64,000 nt of DNA, taken from positions 1-64,000 of the forward strand of contig DATNCQ010000062.1 of the NCBI GenBank assembly GCA_035571515.1. The letters run 5' to 3'. Both the position numbers and the translations under genes were made by a program. The first letter of the stretch is position 1. Every line of letters begins with the position of its first letter. The notes under the pieces were generated by a model, which worked only from the letters and a program-made list of their open reading frames with translations, was not told the DNA's origin and ran no database searches. Below, piece after piece: positions 44,158 through 52,924 of the stretch. This DNA comes from Gp6-AA40 sp035571515 (lineage in GTDB: Bacteria; Acidobacteriota; Vicinamibacteria; Vicinamibacterales; UBA2999).

Positions 44158-45754
44158 CCTCAGCTCTCCTCCCCAGCAGAACCGCCTCGCGCGCGCCGCC
44201 GCGTCGGCCGGAGCGGCCACGATGGCGAGCCGCGTCCTCGGCCTGGCGCGCGATCAGCTGCTGGCGTCGCTGTTCGGCGCCGGCGACGCGATGGACGCCT
44301 TCAACGTCGCTTTCAGGATTCCCAACCTGGTGCGCGACCTCTTCGCGGAAGGCGCGATGAGCGCGGCGTTCGTGCCGGTGTTCATGCGGCAACTCGCCAT
44401 CGGGGATCGCGAGGCGGCGTGGCGGCTCGCCCGCAACGTCGTCAACGCGCTGCTCGTGGTGACCGGCGTCCTCGTCGTGCTCGGCATCCTGTTCGCGCGC
44501 CCGCTCGTCGGCGCGTTCGCCGCCGACTACGCGGGCGTGCCCGGCAAGCTCGAGCTCACCGTGCTGCTGACGCGCATCATGCTGCCGTTCCTCACGCTCG
44601 TCGCGGTGGCGGCCGTGCTGATGGGCATGCTGAACTCGCTGCACCGCTTCTTCGTGCCGGCGCTCGCGCCGGCGATGTTCAACATCGCGATGATCGTCTG
44701 CGCGCTCCTGCTGGTGCCCGTCATGCCGGGCCTCGGCCTGCCTCCCATTGCCGCCATCGCCGTCGGCGCGCTGCTCGGGGGCGTGGCCCAGATCGCGCTG
44801 CAGTGGCCGCTGCTGCGGCGGGAAGGCTTTTCCTACGCCGCGTACCTGAACTGGAAGCAGGAGGGACTTCGCCGGATGCTGATGCTGATGGGGCCCGGCA
44901 CGATCGGCCTCGCGGCGACGCAGGTCAACGTCTTCGTCAACACGGTCCTCGCCACCCGCGAGGGGACCGGCGCGGTCTCGTGGCTCAACTACGCGTTCCG
45001 CCTGATGTATCTGCCGACGGGATTGTTCGGCGTGTCGATCGCGACCGCCGTGATCCCGGCCGTGTCGCGCTGCGCGGCGCGCGACGATGACGCGGGCGTG
45101 CGCGCGACGCTCGCCGAAGGCCTCTCGCTGATGTTCGTGCTGAACGTGCCGGCGACGATCGGCCTCATCGCGCTGTCGCACCCGATCGTGCGCGTGATCT
45201 TCGAGCGCCGGGCGTTCCTGCCGTCGGACACCGCCGCGACCGCGGCGGCGCTGCAGTACTACGCGGTGGGGCTGCTCGGGTACTCCATCGTGCGCATCGC
45301 GTCGCCGACGTTTTACGCGCTCGGCGACAGCCGAACCCCCGTGCAAATCAGCATGGCGTCGGTCGGCGTCAACGCAGTGTTGAACGTCGTCCTCGCGCGC
45401 GTGCTCGGATACGGCGGGCTGGCGCTCGGCACGTCCATCGCGGCGCTCTTCAACGCTGGCGGCCTGCTGTGGGTACTGCACGGCCGTCTCGATGGGCTGG
45501 AAGACGGGCGCGTCGTCAGTTCGCTCGCCAGGATCGTAATTGCTTCACTCGTGATGGGAATGGCGGCGCTGGTGGTCAACGGCGTGCTTGGCACGTGGAT
45601 GCCGGGCGACACTTTCGCGCGGCAGGCGATCCGGCTGTTTCTTTCGATTGTTGCCGCCCTTCTGGTGCTGGGAATTGCCGCCCATTTGCTGCGTATCCGG
45701 GAGTTCCGCGAAGCGCTCACGCTTGCGCTGAAGCGCGGCGGTTCCAGGGCATAG
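44147..45754 (+). CDS. murJ: Lipid II flippase MurJ
   Basis: A 535-residue MOP-superfamily protein with about 14 membrane helices that flips lipid II across the inner membrane. The N-terminal motif FGAGDAMDAFNVAFRIPNLVRDLFAEGAM, seen here from about residue 43, is nearly invariant in MurJ. SAAFVPVF and GVSIATAVIPAVSR also match. The start is TTG at 44147, just inside the yqeY end. It provides the transport step that the dcw cluster, 12 kb away, needs. Confidence 0.93.
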   Translation: MAPDLSSPPQQNRLARAAASAGAATMASRVLGLARDQLLASLFGAGDAMDAFNVAFRIPNLVRDLFAEGAMSAAFVPVFMRQLAIGDREAAWRLARNVVNALLVVTGVLVVLGILFARPLVGAFAADYAGVPGKLELTVLLTRIMLPFLTLVAVAAVLMGMLNSLHRFFVPALAPAMFNIAMIVCALLLVPVMPGLGLPPIAAIAVGALLGGVAQIALQWPLLRREGFSYAAYLNWKQEGLRRMLMLMGPGTIGLAATQVNVFVNTVLATREGTGAVSWLNYAFRLMYLPTGLFGVSIATAVIPAVSRCAARDDDAGVRATLAEGLSLMFVLNVPATIGLIALSHPIVRVIFERRAFLPSDTAATAAALQYYAVGLLGYSIVRIASPTFYALGDSRTPVQISMASVGVNAVLNVVLARVLGYGGLALGTSIAALFNAGGLLWVLHGRLDGLEDGRVVSSLARIVIASLVMGMAALVVNGVLGTWMPGDTFARQAIRLFLSIVAALLVLGIAAHLLRIREFREALTLALKRGGSRA

Positions 45755-45793
45755 ATGTTGCTCGGCGGAGCGTAGTTGGAAGAGACTGGATCA

Positions 45794-46525
45794 ATGCGAT
45801 CCCGGTATCCTTCGTCATCGACGCTCGCATATTCATTCGGTCCCGGACCGTGGACGCCGGCGATTAAAGCGATCATCATCGCGAACGCTGCAATCTTCGT
45901 GGTGACGTACTTCGCACCCGCGTTGCAGGTTCCGTTCTGGCTGACTCCGCAGGATGTGGTGCACGGGCAGGTGTGGCGGCTCGTCACCTACATGTTCCTG
46001 CATGCCGGCGCGTTCCATGTCCTGTTCAACATGCTGTTCCTCTGGATGTTCGGGGTCGAGCTCGAACGCATGTGGGGAACGCAGCATTTCCTCAAGTACT
46101 ACTTCGTCACCGGCGTTGCCGCCGCCGTGACGACGATCGCGGTGTCGTTCATCCCGCTGTTCGGCCTCCATCAGTTGTATTTCGCGCAGACAGTCGGCGC
46201 ATCGGGCGCGGTCGTCGCCGTACTGCTCGCGTACGGTTTGTATTTCCCCCACCGCGAGATCTATGTCTACGGGATTTTCCCGATCAAGGCGAAATACCTG
46301 CTGATGATTCTGGGCGCGATGTCGCTCTTTTCCGGCGGCAACGTCGCGCACTGGACGCACATCGGCGGTGCGCTCGCGGGCTACCTGTATCTCAAGGGCG
46401 GCCGCATCCACCTGCTGTCGGAAATCAAGTACCGCTACCTGAAGTGGCGCATCAACCGGCATCGTCGCAAGTTCGATGTCTACTCGGGCGGGCGCGCCGA
46501 CGACGTGGATCGGCGGGTCCATTAG
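45794..46525 (+). CDS. Rhomboid family intramembrane serine protease
   Basis: A 243-residue protein with six predicted helices. The nucleophile is the Ser in TVGASGAVVAVLLAYG (GxSG), and the catalytic His is in HWTHIGGALAGYLYLKGG. The L1 loop motif WRLVTYMFLHAGAFHVLFNML is also typical. It cuts membrane protein substrates within the bilayer; none is identifiable here. The ATG at 45794 precedes a natural N-terminus; a TTG 18 bases upstream is less likely. It ends close to a REP pair that separates it from the convergent doxX-like gene. Confidence 0.9.
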   Translation: MRSRYPSSSTLAYSFGPGPWTPAIKAIIIANAAIFVVTYFAPALQVPFWLTPQDVVHGQVWRLVTYMFLHAGAFHVLFNMLFLWMFGVELERMWGTQHFLKYYFVTGVAAAVTTIAVSFIPLFGLHQLYFAQTVGASGAVVAVLLAYGLYFPHREIYVYGIFPIKAKYLLMILGAMSLFSGGNVAHWTHIGGALAGYLYLKGGRIHLLSEIKYRYLKWRINRHRRKFDVYSGGRADDVDRRVH

Positions 46526-46528
46526 GCG

Positions 46529-46620
46529 GGCCGGCTGAGGCCGGCCCCTACCGATGTCTCAACGCCGGTGGGTACGCCTTCAGGCGGACACGACAAGGGC
46601 CGGCTGAAGCCGGCCCCTAC
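46529..46620 (-). repeat. REP-like pair between convergent genes
   Basis: Hairpins GGCCGGCT-GA-GGCCGGCC (46529-46551) and GGGCCGGCTGAAGCCGGCCC (46597-46620) both end in CTAC, so the GTAG foot is on the minus strand. A weaker CGCC-TTCA-GGCG hairpin lies between them near 46576. The pair may serve as a bidirectional terminator. The stop codon of the DoxX-like gene (46617-46619) is the CTA of the last CTAC. Confidence 0.8.
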
Positions 46621-47087
46621 TTGGAAATCGCGAAGGGCAGGCGCGCGCCGCTGATCGCGAGCGCCAGCAGGCCGCCGAGCAGCGGCAGCCCGGTGCCATC
46701 CCGCAGAAAATCGATCGACCAGAACGCGCTCGTCGCGAAATGGAAGTTCAGCACCATCAGGAACGCGGCGATCGCGACCATCCGCGTCCAGAAGCCGAGG
46801 ATGAACGCGAGGCCGGCGGTGAGCTCGCCGAGCGGCACCAGGCGCGCGAACAGCGGCGTGCCGGGAATGCAGACCGTTTCCAGATACCAGCGCACGATCG
46901 GCGGCGCTTTCGGCAGGAAGATCATCTGGAACTTCTGCAGCAGGATGTTGCTGTCGGTCAGCCACGCGATCTTCGCGGAGCACATGCCGAGAAAGAAGAC
47001 GCCGATCATCGCCGCCATGATGCGGAGACCGAGCGCGCCGGGCGACACCATCGCGGCGCCGCGTGTCCGGACCTGCGTCGTCGCCAT
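46617..47087 (-). CDS. DoxX-family membrane protein
   Basis: A 156-residue protein with four predicted helices and the DoxX pattern: LGLRIMAAMIGVFFLGMCSAKIAW, a charged loop with EAV-like contacts, LVPLGELTAGLAFILGFWTRM, and a terminal LLGGLLALAISG. DoxX proteins are linked to redox and thiol stress or quinone oxidoreductase activity in some bacteria. The start overlaps the cupin stop (TGATG), so the two are an operon. The stop codon is embedded in a REP element. Confidence 0.8.
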   Translation of the reverse strand: MATTQVRTRGAAMVSPGALGLRIMAAMIGVFFLGMCSAKIAWLTDSNILLQKFQMIFLPKAPPIVRWYLETVCIPGTPLFARLVPLGELTAGLAFILGFWTRMVAIAAFLMVLNFHFATSAFWSIDFLRDGTGLPLLGGLLALAISGARLPFAISK

Positions 47088-47443
47088 CAGATGTTCCCCT
47101 CGTCGGTTGCGTACATCCACTCGGCGCGCACAGGACTGAACACGTCGAGCTCGAGCGTGTCCTCGAGCGCCTCGGCCTGGTGCGGGAGACGCGAGGGAAT
47201 GTGCAGCACCTCGCCCTCGCGCACGATCACTTCCTCGCCGTCGACGAGGAACCGCAGCGCGCCCTGCAGGATGTAGGTCATCTGCTCGCTCTCGTGCACG
47301 TGGATCGGCACGAGCGCGCCGCGCTTCAGATAAATCTGCGCCAGCATCTCGCGCTCGCCGGCGACGATCTTGCGCGAGATCATCTCCGTGACCTTCTCGA
47401 GCGCAATCTCGTCCCACCGGTGGAGGCTGATTCTGGGCGCCAT
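47087..47443 (-). CDS. Cupin domain protein
   Basis: A 118-residue single-domain cupin. Motif 1 reads PIHVHESEQMTYILQG, which supplies two His and one Glu metal ligands. Motif 2 reads GEVLHIPSRLPHQAEAL, with the last His. It is probably a small metal-binding sensor or enzyme. The ATG at 47443 starts MAPRISLHRWDEIAL; a further ATG at 47467 is also possible. It is divergent from the E1 gene with 36 bases between starts. Confidence 0.8.
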   Translation of the reverse strand: MAPRISLHRWDEIALEKVTEMISRKIVAGEREMLAQIYLKRGALVPIHVHESEQMTYILQGALRFLVDGEEVIVREGEVLHIPSRLPHQAEALEDTLELDVFSPVRAEWMYATDEGNI

Positions 47444-47479
47444 ACGAGGGCCCCACGAGTGTGCCATAATTTTTCGGCC

Positions 47480-49600
47480 ATGAAGGGGTCGACCCTCACC
47501 AACGGCGCGGCGACGCGCTCGAAGGGGGCGGCGCGAGATTTACTGTCCGCCTATCGCCTCATGCTCCTGTCGCGGAAGATCGACGACAAGGAAATACAGC
47601 TCAAGAATCAGAGTCGGGCCTTCTTTCAGATCAGCGGCGCCGGCCACGAAGCGGTGCTCGTCGCCGCGGGGCGCCACCTCCGCGCGGGCCACGACTGGTT
47701 CCTCACCTACTATCGCGACCGCGCGCTGGCGTTGACGCTCGGCGTCACCCCCCTCGAGATGTTCCTCGGCTCGGTCGGCGCCGCGGACGATCCCGCCTCC
47801 GGGGGGCGCCAGATGCCGTCGCACTGGGCGAACCGGCGGCTCAACATCCCGTCCGCCAGCAGCGCCGTGGCGACGCAGTGCCTGCACGGCATCGGCATCG
47901 CGGAAGCCGGGCGGCTGTACGAGCGCATCGACGCGATTCCCGACCGCGCGTCGAAGTTCCAGCAGGACGAGGTCACGCTCATCACCATTGGCGAGGGCTC
48001 GACGAGCGAGGGCGAGTTCTGGGAGTCGCTCAACACGGCGTGCGTGCGCAGCCTGCCGGTGATTTACCTCATCGAGGACAACGGCTACGCGATCTCCACG
48101 CCGGTCGAAGTGCAGACGCCCGGCGGCGACCTGTCGCGTGTCGTCGAGTCGTTCCCCGGCCTGAAGGTCTTCCGCTGCGATGGCACCGACTACCTCGCCA
48201 GCGACGACACGATGCGCGAGGCCGTCGCGCACGCGCGCGCGCGCAAGGGTCCGGCGCTCGTGCACGCCCGCGTCGTGCGTCCCTACTCGCACTCCTTGTC
48301 GGACGACGAGAAGCTGTACAAGACGAAGGAGGAGCGCGACGCCGAGGCGCGGCGCGACCCCATCGTGAGGTTGCGCGACCTGATCCTATCGGAGGAGCTC
48401 GCATCGGGCGAGCAGCTCGCGGGGTTGCTCGCCGATGTGGAGCGCGAGGTCAACGCGGCGGCCGAACAGGCGCTCGCCGCTGCCAAGCCCGAGCCCGACA
48501 CCGCAACCCTCTACGTCTTCTCGCCCACCGTCGATCCCACGTCATCCGCCTTCGAGACCGCGCCGGCGCCGTCCGGGGCGCCCGACACGATGGTCGCCGC
48601 GATCAACGCGACGCTGCGCGACGAGATGGCGCGCAACCCGCGCATCGTCGTCTTCGGCCAGGACGTCGCGGACGCGAGCCGCGAGGGCGCGCTGGCGAAG
48701 GTGCCGGGCAAGGGCGGCGTCTTCAAGGTGACGCACGGCCTGCAGAAGCTCTACGGCGGCGACCGCGTGTTCAACTCGCCGCTCGCCGAGGCGAACATCA
48801 TCGGCCGCGCGGTGGGGATGGCGTTGCGCGGCCTCAAGCCGGTCGTCGAGATCCAGTTCTTCGACTACATCTGGCCGGCCTACATGCAGCTGCGCGACGA
48901 GATGGCGATGATGCGCTACCGGTCGAACAACGGCTGGAGCTGCCCGATGGTCATCCGCGTCCCCATCGGCGGCTACCTGCGCGGCGGCGCGCCGTACCAC
49001 AGCCAGTCGGGCGTCGCCATCTTCGCGCATTGCCCCGGCATTCGCCTCGTGTTCCCCTCGAACGCGCGCGACGCGGCGGGTTTGCTGCGGACGGCGATTC
49101 GCTGCGACGACCCGGTGATGTTCTTCGAGCACAAGCATCTCTACCGCCAGACGTACAACAAGGCCGAGTACCAGGGCCCCGACTACATGGTGCCGTTCGG
49201 CAAGGCCTCGGTCGTGCGCGACGGGACCGACGTCGTGATCTTCACCTGGGGCGCGCTCGTTCAGCGATCGATCGTCGCCGCGCAGCAGGCCGAGAAGGAC
49301 GGCGTCAGCGCCGCCATCGTCGACCTGCGCACCATCGTCCCGCTCGACTGGGACACCATTGCCGCCTACACGCGGAAGACGAACCGGGTGATCGTCGCGC
49401 ACGAGGATCAGATGACCGCCGGCTTCGGCGGGCACCTCGCCGCGCGCATCGGCCAGGACCTGTTCGACGAGCTCGACGCGCCGGTCACGCGCGTCGCCTC
49501 GCTCGATTGCCCCGTCGCCTACGCGCCGGTGCTGGAGGAAGCGATCCTTCCGGGATCGGCGGATGTGCTGAAAGCCATTCGATCAGTTGCCGCGTACTAA
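47480..49600 (+). CDS. Fused alpha/beta E1 component of a 2-oxoacid dehydrogenase
   Basis: A 706-residue fusion. The N-terminal part (to about residue 350) is an E1 alpha domain with the ThDP motif GEGSTSEGEFWESLN at 171-185 (GEG instead of GDG) and EDNGYAIS at about 199-206. The rest, from about 370, is an E1 beta domain (VVFGQDVADASREG, FNSPLAEANIIGRAVGMALRGLKPV, and the transketolase C-terminal motif VDLRTIVPLDWDTIAAYTRKTNRVIVAHED). It decarboxylates pyruvate or branched-chain 2-oxoacids. No E2 or E3 gene is adjacent. The ATG at 47480 lies 36 bases from the divergent cupin start. Confidence 0.88.
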   Translation: MKGSTLTNGAATRSKGAARDLLSAYRLMLLSRKIDDKEIQLKNQSRAFFQISGAGHEAVLVAAGRHLRAGHDWFLTYYRDRALALTLGVTPLEMFLGSVGAADDPASGGRQMPSHWANRRLNIPSASSAVATQCLHGIGIAEAGRLYERIDAIPDRASKFQQDEVTLITIGEGSTSEGEFWESLNTACVRSLPVIYLIEDNGYAISTPVEVQTPGGDLSRVVESFPGLKVFRCDGTDYLASDDTMREAVAHARARKGPALVHARVVRPYSHSLSDDEKLYKTKEERDAEARRDPIVRLRDLILSEELASGEQLAGLLADVEREVNAAAEQALAAAKPEPDTATLYVFSPTVDPTSSAFETAPAPSGAPDTMVAAINATLRDEMARNPRIVVFGQDVADASREGALAKVPGKGGVFKVTHGLQKLYGGDRVFNSPLAEANIIGRAVGMALRGLKPVVEIQFFDYIWPAYMQLRDEMAMMRYRSNNGWSCPMVIRVPIGGYLRGGAPYHSQSGVAIFAHCPGIRLVFPSNARDAAGLLRTAIRCDDPVMFFEHKHLYRQTYNKAEYQGPDYMVPFGKASVVRDGTDVVIFTWGALVQRSIVAAQQAEKDGVSAAIVDLRTIVPLDWDTIAAYTRKTNRVIVAHEDQMTAGFGGHLAARIGQDLFDELDAPVTRVASLDCPVAYAPVLEEAILPGSADVLKAIRSVAAY

Positions 49601-50642
49601 GCTCGCGCTTCTCGGTCTGGTGTTCGCTGCCGTCGGCTGGGCCGGCGTGAAGGTCGGCCCCTACGATCCGTTTCAGGTGTCCGCGGCGGTGCACGTCGAC
49701 GTCCTGCGCCCGGTCGGCGCGCTCCCACCGCACATCAGCGGGCTGTTCGAAGAGGCCGTTGCGTTCCAGCAGGTCGCCAACGGCTACTACTTCGTCTTCG
49801 ACCGCCGCGCGCATGCCATCTACATGATCGACCCCGAGCGGACGGCCGCGCGCAAGGTGGTGGACGTCGGGCAGGAGGAGGGACGCATCATCCAGCCGGG
49901 CGGGTTCGATACGACGCAGGAGGGGTCGTTCGTCGTCGCCGACGTGCCACGCGGCCAAGAGCGGCTGCAGATCTTCGGGCCGGGCGCGCTGCGCTCCGGC
50001 GGCTTCTTCCTCGCCGGCCGCTCGATGCCGCAGGTGATTGTCGGCAACTACGCGGTCACCGGGATCTCCTCGCTGCAGTTTTCCGGCGGCTCGATCTTCA
50101 TCAGCGAGCCGGAGCGCGGCGCGCTCATCACCGAGTATTCGGCGGCGGGCGTCGCGCAGCGGACGATCGGGCGGCTGCGCGACACGGGCTACGAGGAGCG
50201 CGACCTGAACCTCGCCTTCAACGCCGGGCTGCCGCTCGTCGATCCGACCGGCGGCTTCTTCTACGTCTTCCTGACCGGGCAGCCGATGTTCCGCAAGTAC
50301 GACGCGGCGGGCAGGCTGGTGTTCGAACGTCACATCGAAGGACGCGAGATCGACGACATGGTCGCGTCGCAGCCGACGAAGTGGCCGACGCGACGCGTCG
50401 AGGACCGGGAGGTGCCGTTCGTTCAGCCGATCGTGCGCACCGCGAGCGTGGACGCGCAGGGACAGCTCTGGATCTCGATGGTCGTACCGTTCACCTACGT
50501 CTACGACGCGGACGGCGACAAGGCGCGCACGGTGCAGTTCAGCACGACGGGGATCATCAGCCCCACCAGCCTCTTCTTCACGCGCGCCGGTCATATCCTC
50601 GTGACGCCCGGGTGCTACGAGTTCGATCCGAACCGCCGCTAG
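49587..50642 (+). CDS. Exported beta-propeller-like protein of unknown function
   Basis: A 351-residue protein with an N-terminal hydrophobic segment (KLALLGLVFAAVGWAGV) that is a signal peptide or anchor. The rest is beta-rich with repeated blade-like segments (GYYFVFDRRAHAIYMID, GSFVVADVPRGQERLQIFG, GGFFYVFLTGQPMFRKYDAAG, GQLWISMVVPFTYVYDADG). This looks like an NHL or six-bladed 6-bladed-type propeller. It starts at TTG 49587, inside the end of the E1 gene. Confidence 0.6.
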   Translation: MPRTKLALLGLVFAAVGWAGVKVGPYDPFQVSAAVHVDVLRPVGALPPHISGLFEEAVAFQQVANGYYFVFDRRAHAIYMIDPERTAARKVVDVGQEEGRIIQPGGFDTTQEGSFVVADVPRGQERLQIFGPGALRSGGFFLAGRSMPQVIVGNYAVTGISSLQFSGGSIFISEPERGALITEYSAAGVAQRTIGRLRDTGYEERDLNLAFNAGLPLVDPTGGFFYVFLTGQPMFRKYDAAGRLVFERHIEGREIDDMVASQPTKWPTRRVEDREVPFVQPIVRTASVDAQGQLWISMVVPFTYVYDADGDKARTVQFSTTGIISPTSLFFTRAGHILVTPGCYEFDPNRR

Positions 50643-50693
50643 CACTCGGACAAGAGCACGAAGGCATAAGATCTTCGTGGCTAACCTCTCTTT

Positions 50694-51647
50694 GTGGCCG
50701 TCCAGCCCGCGCTAATCGCCTCGCACCTCACCCGCCGCTTCGACGCGCGCGTCGCCGTGGACGATGTCTCGCTCGAGCTGGCGCCGGGTGAGATCTTCGC
50801 TCTCCTCGGCCCGAACGGCGCGGGCAAGACGACGACGCTCCGGATGCTCGCCGGGCTGATCAAGCCTTCGTCCGGCAGCGTCGACGTTCGTGGCCGCATC
50901 GGCTTTCTCACGGAGGCGCCGGGCCTGTGGGATCGACTGACGGTCGAACGAAACCTGATGGTCTACGCCCGGCTGCACGGCCTCGAGGATCCTGCGCGCG
51001 CCGTCGACGAGGCGCTCGATCTGTTCGACATCGGCGGCCGCAAGCAGGACCGCGCGGCGCAGCTGTCGAAGGGGCTGAAGCAGCGCGTCGCGCTGGCGCG
51101 GACGCTCCTGCACCGGCCCGATATCGTGCTGCTCGACGAGCCGACCTCGGGCCTCGACCCGGAGAGCGCGCGCGACGTACGCGCGCTGATCCTGCGGCTG
51201 CGCAGCGAGCGGCGCGCCGTCCTCATCTCGACGCACAACCTGGACGAAGTCGAACGCGTCGCCGATCGCGTCGCGGTGCTGCGCGCGAGCCTCATCGCGC
51301 TCGACACGCCGGCGGCGCTGCGCGCGCGGCTCTTCGGTTCACGCGTGCTGGTGAGGCTCGCCCGGCCGGCCGCGCCGTTCGCCGTCGTCCTGAAGCGCGC
51401 CTTTGCCGACGTGCGGACCGACGACCGGACGCTGTCGATTGCGGTGAGCGATGTCGAACGCGCCACGCCCGGCATCGTGCGTGCGCTGGTCGAGGCCGGT
51501 GCGGACGTCGTGTCGGTCGTCGCGGACGAGGCGCCGCTCGAGGAAGTGTACCTGCGGCTGCTCGACCCCTCGCCGCGCTCCGCTCGCGCGGGGCACGACG
51601 AGGCGACGCGCTTCGCTGGCGCGGAGCACCACGAGGCGAAGCCATGA
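50694..51647 (+). CDS. ABC-2 type exporter ATP-binding subunit
   Basis: A 317-residue ATPase. Walker A GPNGAGKTTT, the signature LSKGLKQRVALARTLL, Walker B DIVLLDEPTSGLD and the H-loop STHNLDEVE are intact. The C-terminal extension (about 220-317) is typical of DrrA/NatA-type subunits. The start is GTG at 50694. It overlaps the permease gene by ATGA, forming a two-gene exporter. The cargo is unknown, and Na+, drug or lipid export have all been found in the family. Confidence 0.92.
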   Translation: MAVQPALIASHLTRRFDARVAVDDVSLELAPGEIFALLGPNGAGKTTTLRMLAGLIKPSSGSVDVRGRIGFLTEAPGLWDRLTVERNLMVYARLHGLEDPARAVDEALDLFDIGGRKQDRAAQLSKGLKQRVALARTLLHRPDIVLLDEPTSGLDPESARDVRALILRLRSERRAVLISTHNLDEVERVADRVAVLRASLIALDTPAALRARLFGSRVLVRLARPAAPFAVVLKRAFADVRTDDRTLSIAVSDVERATPGIVRALVEAGADVVSVVADEAPLEEVYLRLLDPSPRSARAGHDEATRFAGAEHHEAKP

Positions 51648-52447
51648 GCCGCATGGCCGCGCTGCTCGGCAAGGAGCTCGCCGACCTGCGCAACAACCCG
51701 GCGGTGTTCGTCCCGGCGATCGTCACGGGCGCGATCTCGATCGTCATGCCGTTCCTGATCGCGATCGCGGTGCCGTACTTTTCCGGCGAGCGGCTCGCGG
51801 ACTCGAGCGACTTCCGGATCGCGCTCGAGATCTACCGCGATCAGCCGGCCACGCGCACCCTCGATCCCGAGGGCGCCATCCAGGCGCTGATCTTCCAGCA
51901 GTTCCTCATCCTGCTCGTCCTCACGCCGGTTGCAGGCGCCATGTCGGTGGCCGCCTACGCCGTCGTCGGCGAAAAGCAGGCACGGACACTCGAGCCGCTG
52001 CTCGCCACGCCCATCACCACCTTCGAGCTGCTCGCCGGCAAGGTGCTGGGGGCGCTCGTTCCCGGCCTCGTCCTCGCCGCCGCGTGCTTTGCACTCTACG
52101 TGGGAGGCGTCTCGCTGCTGGCCCGTCCCGGGGTCTATCGCACGCTGTTCGTTCCGCGCTCGCTGCTGACGATCTTCCTGCTCGGCCCGCTCGCGTCGCT
52201 GGCGGCGCTGCAGATGGCCGTCTGCGTGTCGTCGCGGGTGAACGACGCGCGCAGCGCCCAGCAGATCGGCGCGCTGATCATCCTGCCGATCAGCGTGCTG
52301 CTCGTCGCCGAGTTCACCAACAACCTGCAGCTCACCAGCCGCCTCGTGCTGCTCATCTCCGCGGGCCTCGCGGCGCTCAACATCGGGCTCATGGCCGTCG
52401 GCATCCGCCTGTTTGATCGCGAATCGATCCTGACGCGCTGGAAATAG
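51644..52447 (+). CDS. ABC-2 type exporter permease subunit
   Basis: A 267-residue membrane protein with six predicted helices. The N-terminal cytoplasmic helix AALLGKELADLRNNPAVF is followed by helix 1 (VPAIVTGAISIVMPFLIAIAV). The central VVGEKQARTLEPLLATPITTFELLAGKVLGAL is the signature of ABC2_membrane proteins. It forms the channel for the preceding ATPase. The start shares 4 bases with that gene. Confidence 0.9.
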   Translation: MSRMAALLGKELADLRNNPAVFVPAIVTGAISIVMPFLIAIAVPYFSGERLADSSDFRIALEIYRDQPATRTLDPEGAIQALIFQQFLILLVLTPVAGAMSVAAYAVVGEKQARTLEPLLATPITTFELLAGKVLGALVPGLVLAAACFALYVGGVSLLARPGVYRTLFVPRSLLTIFLLGPLASLAALQMAVCVSSRVNDARSAQQIGALIILPISVLLVAEFTNNLQLTSRLVLLISAGLAALNIGLMAVGIRLFDRESILTRWK

Positions 52448-52456
52448 GATCGTCCG

Positions 52457-52924
52457 ATGCCGTTTGCCTCGCCCATCGACGATCGGTTCTTCGAGGACTA
52501 CGTGGCCGGCGACGTTCACGAATTCGGGTCGATCGCCGTCAGCGGCGACGAGATCGTCGAGTTCGCCGCCCGCTACGATCCGCAGCCGTTTCACACGGAC
52601 CGCGACGCGGCGCGGCACACGCAGTTCGGCGGGCTGATCGCCAGCGGGTGGCAGACGGCCGGCTGGATGATGCGGCTCGTCGTCGAGCATTACCTGTCCC
52701 ACGTGGCGAGCCTCGCATCGCCGGGCGTCGACGAGGTGAGGTGGACGCAACCGGTGCGCCCCGGCGATACATTGTCCGTCCGCGCGACGGTCGTTGAGGC
52801 ACGGCCGTCGGCATCGAAACCCGACCGCGGCCTCGTGCGGACGCTGTTCGAGGTGGTGAATCAACGCGGAGAGGTGGTCATGTCGGTGAAGGCCATGAAC
52901 CTGTTGAAGCGGCGTGGCCACTAA
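52457..52924 (+). CDS. MaoC-like (R)-hydratase family protein
   Basis: A 155-residue hot-dog fold protein. The hydratase 2 motif lies in AARYDPQPFHTDRDAARHTQFGG (catalytic Asp and His), followed by LIASGWQTAGWMMRLVV. Such enzymes hydrate trans-2-enoyl-CoA to (R)-3-hydroxyacyl-CoA. It lies 9 bases after the ABC permease gene and overlaps the next gene by 11 bases. It could feed the beta-oxidation genes nearby, but no PHA synthase is seen. Confidence 0.85.
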   Translation: MPFASPIDDRFFEDYVAGDVHEFGSIAVSGDEIVEFAARYDPQPFHTDRDAARHTQFGGLIASGWQTAGWMMRLVVEHYLSHVASLASPGVDEVRWTQPVRPGDTLSVRATVVEARPSASKPDRGLVRTLFEVVNQRGEVVMSVKAMNLLKRRGH

